From: Comamonas badia DSM 17552
GTDB taxonomy: Bacteria > Pseudomonadota > Gammaproteobacteria > Burkholderiales > Burkholderiaceae_C
Length of the DNA: 64,000 bases
Direction of reading: 5' to 3'
NCBI RefSeq assembly: GCF_000484635.1
Contig: NZ_AXVM01000004.1
Span: 186,001 to 250,000, forward strand
Each line of letters opens with the position of its first letter. The stretch's first letter is position 1. A program made the position numbers and the translations under genes. Shown here one piece after another: positions 59,387 to 64,000 of the stretch. The notes beneath the pieces were generated by a model. That model made no database searches and was not told the DNA's origin. It saw only the letters and a program-made list of their open reading frames with translations.

Positions 59387-60571
59387 CTACCTGGACATCT
59401 GGTCGTAATCGAAGACGACCTTCCAACGGCCGTTTTCCAGCCGGGACAGACGTGACTTATCCGATGCAAGATGGGTTTTATCGCTAAAGCGCATCGAGGG
59501 ATTTCCAAAAATATCGGCTGGAATTTCAATGCTCTCCATGGCATGGACAAAATCTTCCGATTTCAAATCAGGCCCCGCTTTTTCCAGCGCTCTGACAAAA
59601 ATATCAATTTTTGTATATCCATAAGCTGAAAAAATGCTGGGAACCTGCTTGAATTTAGTTTCGTACCGATTCGCCCAGGCCCGCACCGGTTCAGAAGCAT
59701 CATCCAGATAGGGAAATGCAGCGTGGTGCGATGCATACAACCCGTCCATTGGCGCACCGCCCAGCTTGGGTATGAGGTCAGTGTATGCATTGGACGATAC
59801 GAGGAACTTGGGCGTATACCCCAACTTGTGCGCCTCACTGATGACGCCAACAGTTTCCCGAATCAGAGTTCCCAGCACGACAAAATCACAACCGGCATTC
59901 TTGATGCGCGCCACCTGTGACGAAAAATCAGTGGCATTGCGCTTGAAACTGGCACGCTCGACAAGCGTGGCACCGACCTTTTTCAGACCCGCTTCGGCAC
60001 CTTGCACGACTTCCTGGCCAAAATCGTCATCCTGGAAAACCACGCACGCCTTGCCAGCCGCCTGCTGCTTGTAAAGCACTGGTACTGCCGCGCTGATTTG
60101 CTGAAAATACGTCGGCATCCACGCGTAATGGAGCGGGCTGATCGGTTCGTACATTTCCCTCGCCAAGGCCATGGGAAACAAATTGAAAACCCCCTTGGGA
60201 TCCTGTATTTGCATGGCTGCCTGCGCATGGACGGTGCCAAACGTGCCAATTGCTGCAAAAATCTTTTCTTTATTGACCAGTTTTTGTACCGCCAGAACAG
60301 TCCGCTTGGGATCGTAGGCATTATCTTCGACAAGAAGGCGGATTTTACGGCCATGCACCCCACCGCGTGCATTGACCTCGTCAATGTGCATTATCATGCC
60401 GTCTCGGATATCCTTTCCATAGCCCGCAACCGGGCCGGAAAGGTCTCCTACATATCCGATGACGACTTCACTTTTACCAACCCCCTGCGTCTGAGCCAAA
60501 ACAGGCGCAGCAGAGGCAAAACAAAGCGTCATCGCCGAAAAAACATACCCGAACACACCTGAACTTTTCAT
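59387..60571 (-). CDS. Branched-chain-type ABC transporter substrate-binding protein (second system)
   Basis: A 394-residue periplasmic binding protein. The signal peptide MKSSGVFGYVFSAMTLCFAS ends near VLA-QT. The body follows the Peripla_BP_6 pattern (SEVVIGYVGDLSGPVAGYGK, VHGRKIRLLVEDNAYDPKRT, FAAIGTFGTVHAQAAMQI). AAGGAG lies five bases before the ATG. GC content is visibly lower than in the neighbouring genes. It belongs with the acyl-CoA ligase and the two ATPases upstream, so it probably captures the acid degraded by the cluster. Confidence 0.91.
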   Translation of the reverse strand: MKSSGVFGYVFSAMTLCFASAAPVLAQTQGVGKSEVVIGYVGDLSGPVAGYGKDIRDGMIMHIDEVNARGGVHGRKIRLLVEDNAYDPKRTVLAVQKLVNKEKIFAAIGTFGTVHAQAAMQIQDPKGVFNLFPMALAREMYEPISPLHYAWMPTYFQQISAAVPVLYKQQAAGKACVVFQDDDFGQEVVQGAEAGLKKVGATLVERASFKRNATDFSSQVARIKNAGCDFVVLGTLIRETVGVISEAHKLGYTPKFLVSSNAYTDLIPKLGGAPMDGLYASHHAAFPYLDDASEPVRAWANRYETKFKQVPSIFSAYGYTKIDIFVRALEKAGPDLKSEDFVHAMESIEIPADIFGNPSMRFSDKTHLASDKSRLSRLENGRWKVVFDYDQMSR

Positions 60572-60654
60572 GACATCTCCTTGATTGAACAAACGAAACC
60601 ATCCTCAACTGCATAATCTGTTTTTTGCATTTCAAACTTGAGGCCGCCCAAACG

Positions 60655-62520
60655 TCACTGATACATCGCCTCGATCTGCTTCGCGTACTTTTTCTGCACA
60701 AAGCTGCGCTTGAGCTTCATCGTGGGCGTCAATTCCTCATCCTCGGCAGAGAGCTGTGTCTCCAATAGGAAAAAGGCCTTGATTTGCTCGACACGGGCGA
60801 ACTTTCTGTTGATCCTGTCGATTTCCCCCTGTATCAGCGCCAGCACTTCGGGCGCACGGGTCAAACTGGCGTAATTGGAGAAGGGAACATCGTTGTCCTG
60901 TGCATATTTCTCGACGTTTTCCTGTTCGATCATCACGATCGCCGTCAGGTAGGCCCTGCGGTCGCCGATGACGACAGCGTCGGTCACGTAAGGGGAGAAC
61001 TTCAATTCGTTTTCCCATTCACTGGGTGTGATGTTCTTGCCGCCTGCCGTGATGATGATGTCCTTCATGCGGTCGGTGATGCGGAAGTAGCCGCCCGCAT
61101 CGACGGAACCCACGTCGCCGGTATGCAGCCAGCCTTCAGCATCGATGGCCTCCGCGGTTTTCTCGGGCTGGTTGAGGTAGCCCATGAACACATTGGGGCC
61201 GCGCACCAGCAGTTCGCCCGTGCCGGCGTCCACGCGTACTTCATTGAATGCGCATGCGCGCCCGATGGTGCCCAGGCGGATGCCATCGGGCGGCATCGAG
61301 GTGGCAATGCCTGCGCACTCGGTTTGCCCCCACGCCTCCAGCATGGGAATGCCAAGGGCCAGATACCAGCGGATCAAATCTGGTGCGATCGGCGCCGCGC
61401 CGGTCACGAGAAAGCGGCAACGATGAATGCCCATGAAACGGCGCACGTTGTTCAGCGAAGCAAGGCCGGCAATCCGGTACTTGAGCTTCAACCACAGGCT
61501 TACCGGCTCACCCTTGATGACTCGGTCAACCACCTCGTTGCCCACGGAGATGGCCCACGCGTAGGCGTGCTGCTGCACAGGCCCCGCCTCCTTGACGGCG
61601 ATGGTGACGGCGGAATAGAACTTCTCCCACAGGCGGGGCACACCGCCAAAGACCGTGGGCGCAATTTCGCGCACGTTTTCTGGCACCGTATCCGGGTTCT
61701 CCACGAAATTCATCTTCGTGCCGCTATAGAGCGAGGAGTACATGCCGACGACACGCTCGGCGACATGGCACAGAGGCAGAAAGCACATGCGCTCGTCGGT
61801 CTCGTCCTGCGGCAGGATCGCGTCGTTGCCATGCACGGCCGTCAGCAGATTTCGATGCGACTGCATCGCCCCTTTGGGCCGGCCCGTTGTTCCCGAGGTG
61901 TAGACCAGAATGGCGACATCCTCCGGCTGGCGCATGCGGCGCGCGGTGTCGAATACGCCGGGGTGCTCGGCGTCGTGGCGCGCGCCCAATCGGCGCAGAT
62001 CATCCAGCGTGACGACCATCGGGTCGCTGAATTCTGTCAATCCCTTCGGATCGATGAGCACGATTCGGCGCAACTCCGGCAAGTTGCCGCGGACGGCCAA
62101 GACCTTGTCCAACTGCTCTTCGTCTTCGACAAACAAGACCACCGTGCCGGAATCTGCGCAGATATACCGGACCTGATCCGCCGCATCGGTGGGATAAATC
62201 CCGTTCGCCACCCCACCGGCCGACAGAACGGCCATGTCCGCCCAGACCCACTCCACCGAGGTGTTGGCGAGAATGGAGACACATTCCCCCTGGCGCACTC
62301 CGATGGAGATCAACCCCATGGTGAGCTCCCGGACGATCGTTCCGACCTCACTCCAGTTCCAGGCACGCCATAGACCGAAATCCTTTTGCCGCATCAAGAC
62401 TTGATTTGCACGGCTTTCGACCGCACCCCAGAACATGTCGGGAATGGTCTCTCCCGGAACGACAATGTCATGCCGGGGTTTGAAATGATCGAGATTCCAG
62501 AGTCGGGACACGCGCGTCAT
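60655..62520 (-). CDS. Long-chain-type acyl-CoA synthetase (AMP-binding)
   Basis: A 621-residue adenylate-forming ligase of the FadD15-like group. Motifs: VAILVYTSGTTGRPKGAMQS, FLPLCHVAERVVGMYSSLYS, VTGAAPIAPDLIRWY, LEAWGQTECAGIATS, GWLHTGDVGSVDAGGYFRIT and DRMKDIIITAGGKNITPSEW. The family lysine lies in ELTPTMKLKRSFVQKKY. It overlaps the LivF-type gene by four bases, a frequent arrangement in which import and CoA activation are translationally coupled. Confidence 0.92.
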   Translation of the reverse strand: MTRVSRLWNLDHFKPRHDIVVPGETIPDMFWGAVESRANQVLMRQKDFGLWRAWNWSEVGTIVRELTMGLISIGVRQGECVSILANTSVEWVWADMAVLSAGGVANGIYPTDAADQVRYICADSGTVVLFVEDEEQLDKVLAVRGNLPELRRIVLIDPKGLTEFSDPMVVTLDDLRRLGARHDAEHPGVFDTARRMRQPEDVAILVYTSGTTGRPKGAMQSHRNLLTAVHGNDAILPQDETDERMCFLPLCHVAERVVGMYSSLYSGTKMNFVENPDTVPENVREIAPTVFGGVPRLWEKFYSAVTIAVKEAGPVQQHAYAWAISVGNEVVDRVIKGEPVSLWLKLKYRIAGLASLNNVRRFMGIHRCRFLVTGAAPIAPDLIRWYLALGIPMLEAWGQTECAGIATSMPPDGIRLGTIGRACAFNEVRVDAGTGELLVRGPNVFMGYLNQPEKTAEAIDAEGWLHTGDVGSVDAGGYFRITDRMKDIIITAGGKNITPSEWENELKFSPYVTDAVVIGDRRAYLTAIVMIEQENVEKYAQDNDVPFSNYASLTRAPEVLALIQGEIDRINRKFARVEQIKAFFLLETQLSAEDEELTPTMKLKRSFVQKKYAKQIEAMYQ

Positions 62521-63305
62521 CTCCAGGTTTTCTTCTTTTTCCAGCGCCGCTCGGCCCGCACGCCTTCTTCCTTCATGCCCAGGTAGAACTCCTTGATGTC
62601 TTCCTTTTCACGCAATCGCGCACAGGTGTCTTCCATCACGATGCGGCCGTTCTCCAGCACGTAGCCGTAGTCAGAGGCGTTGAGGGCCATGTTCGCGTTC
62701 TGTTCCACCAGCAAGATGGTGGTACCGCGTTCACGGTTGATGCGCACCACGATTTCGAAAATCTCTTTCGTGAGCTTCGGGGAAAGCCCGAGGCTGGGCT
62801 CATCGAGCAAGATGAGTTCCGGCTTGGCCATGAGCGCGCGGCTGATCGCAAGCATTTGCTGCTGGCCGCCCGAGAGCAGTCCCGCGTCCTGATGGCTGCG
62901 CTCCGCGAGAATCGGGAAGTAGCCATAGACCGCCTCCATATCGCGCGCGATGGCATCGCGATCGGCGCGCGCATAGGCGCCCATCAGGAGGTTGTCCCGA
63001 ACCGACAGCAACGGAAACACTTCTCGCCCCTCCGGCACATGCACCAGGCCCCGATGAACGATATGGACCGGATCCTTGGCGGTGATGTTCTCGCCCTTGA
63101 ATTCCACCGAACCCTTGCGCGGATCGATGATGCCGCTGATGGTCTTGAGAATGGTGGTCTTGCCAGCGCCGTTGGACCCCAGCACTGTCGCTATCTGGCC
63201 GCGCCGCACGTTCAGGCTTACGCCACGAATGGCCTTGATGGGGCCGTAAGCGCTTTCGACGTTGAGCAGCGTGAGGATGGCGTCGTCCACGGCAGGCACC
63301 GTCAT
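62517..63305 (-). CDS. Branched-chain-type ABC transporter ATPase (LivF family, second system)
   Basis: A 262-residue ATPase. Walker A is LGSNGAGKTTILKTI (residues about 42-56), the signature is GLLSGGQQQMLAISRAL, and Walker B is LILLDEPSLGLSPKL. The C-terminal tail ERRWKKKKTWR is strongly basic and unusual. It overlaps both neighbours by four bases. Confidence 0.93.
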   Translation of the reverse strand: MTVPAVDDAILTLLNVESAYGPIKAIRGVSLNVRRGQIATVLGSNGAGKTTILKTISGIIDPRKGSVEFKGENITAKDPVHIVHRGLVHVPEGREVFPLLSVRDNLLMGAYARADRDAIARDMEAVYGYFPILAERSHQDAGLLSGGQQQMLAISRALMAKPELILLDEPSLGLSPKLTKEIFEIVVRINRERGTTILLVEQNANMALNASDYGYVLENGRIVMEDTCARLREKEDIKEFYLGMKEEGVRAERRWKKKKTWR

Positions 63306-64000
63306 GCTGCTTCCCCATGGTTTTCGCGGCGCAGGCTGGCGACATCGTCCACCGAGCCCAGATAGGCTTCCACCACGCCCTGGTCTCTTTGCACCTCGGC
63401 CGGGCTGCCAACCGCAAGCACTTCACCCTGATTCATCGCCAGCACCCGATCGGACACCTTGGAAACCAGCGCCATATCGTGTTCAACCATCAGAATGGTC
63501 ACCCCGAGGTCACGCCGAATATCCTGAATCCAGAATGCCATGTCCTCGGTTTCTTCCACGTTCAAACCCGAGGAGGGCTCATCCAGCAGCAACAGCTTCG
63601 GCTCGGTGCAGAGCGCGCGTGCCAACTCAACCACTTTTCGAACACCGTAAGGCAGCCCCGCAACCAAGGCATCACGGTAGTGCTGCAATTCCAGCAGATC
63701 AATCACCTCCTCCACCTTGCGGCGCGTATCCCGCTCTGCCTGCCTCACCCCGCGCGAAAAAATCAGCTCCTTCCAAATACCCGTTCGACGGCAGATATGG
63801 CGCCCGATGAGCAGGTTCTGGAGCACGGTCGCATGCTCGAACAGTTCGATGTTCTGGAAGGTGCGGGCAATGCCCAGTGACGCCACCTGGTGCGGCGGCA
63901 CCTTGTGGAGAACCTGCCCGTCAAATTCCAGCGACCCCGAGGTAAGGTCGTAGATACGGCTGATGAGATTGAAGACCGTCGTCTTGCCCGCGCCATTGGG
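63302..64000 (-). CDS. Branched-chain-type ABC transporter ATPase (LivG family), truncated by window end
   Basis: The visible 232 residues begin inside Walker A (PNGAGKTTVFNLIS) at the window edge; about 40 N-terminal residues are missing. GIARTFQNIELFEHATVLQN is the LivG Q-loop region, LPYGVRKVVELARAL replaces the SGGQ signature (YG instead of GG, common in this family), and Walker B is KLLLLDEPSSGLN followed by VEHDMALVSKVSD. The permease genes of this second importer presumably lie just beyond the window. Confidence 0.93.
   Translation of the reverse strand, partial: PNGAGKTTVFNLISRIYDLTSGSLEFDGQVLHKVPPHQVASLGIARTFQNIELFEHATVLQNLLIGRHICRRTGIWKELIFSRGVRQAERDTRRKVEEVIDLLELQHYRDALVAGLPYGVRKVVELARALCTEPKLLLLDEPSSGLNVEETEDMAFWIQDIRRDLGVTILMVEHDMALVSKVSDRVLAMNQGEVLAVGSPAEVQRDQGVVEAYLGSVDDVASLRRENHGEAA

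Overview
The window looks like a chromosomal segment of a high-GC betaproteobacterium, most likely Burkholderiales, family Comamonadaceae (Acidovorax, Comamonas or Delftia relatives). Grounds are the strong GC3 bias, the order lytic transglycosylase / formyl-THF cyclo-ligase / GST / cca, the many FadR-type regulators, two branched-chain-type ABC uptake systems, and a short interspersed ATAGCTG...CGCAG repeat. Assignment is by eye. No rRNA, tRNA, CRISPR array, insertion sequence or phage gene was seen.

Layout. 1-3.4 kb: 3' part of a class III aminotransferase, a probable cupin remnant, a small cupin / dimeric-barrel gene pair, and a divergent winged-helix-TPR regulator. 3.7-13.3 kb: a FadR-type regulator facing, across a perfect 9-bp-arm palindrome, a tightly packed operon: solute-binding protein, two permeases, two ATPases, an M20 carbamoylase-type amidohydrolase, an M81 (MlrC-like) metallopeptidase and a periplasmic PQQ-type sugar dehydrogenase. 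13.4-18.7 kb: housekeeping genes (slt, formyl-THF cyclo-ligase, GST, cca) with a toxin-antitoxin pair between GST and cca. 18.7-23.6 kb: a FadR-type regulator and glcDEF (glycolate oxidase), each preceded by the same TGGT-N3-ACCA operator, plus a REP-like element.

23.7-31.8 kb: accessory catabolism. A membrane di-iron hydroxylase, an iron-type alcohol dehydrogenase and an alpha/beta hydrolase lie opposite a GntR regulator; an MFS transporter lies opposite a three-gene operon of family III CoA-transferase, thiol dioxygenase and crotonase, which could handle a mercapto- or sulfinyl-acid. 31.8-37.1 kb: trxC, a diguanylate cyclase, a MidA-like methyltransferase, a pterin block (FolM-like reductase plus two tandem FolB/FolX paralogues) and ttcA. 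37.1-44.6 kb: an operon for three exported proteins with lipoprotein signals (serine hydrolase, a 961-residue protein of unknown function, a DacB-like carboxypeptidase), then an AraC-type regulator.

44.8-64 kb: a large minus-strand acyl-CoA catabolic cluster: two acyl-CoA ligases, two acyl-CoA dehydrogenases, a FadB/FadJ-type fusion, two crotonases, two thiolases, a MalT/LAL-type LuxR regulator and a second branched-chain-type ABC importer cut by the window end. Two transcription units in it are preceded by copies of one 21-bp sequence containing the dyad TCGTCG-N4-CGACGA. The likely role is import, CoA activation and beta-oxidation of an unidentified carboxylic acid.
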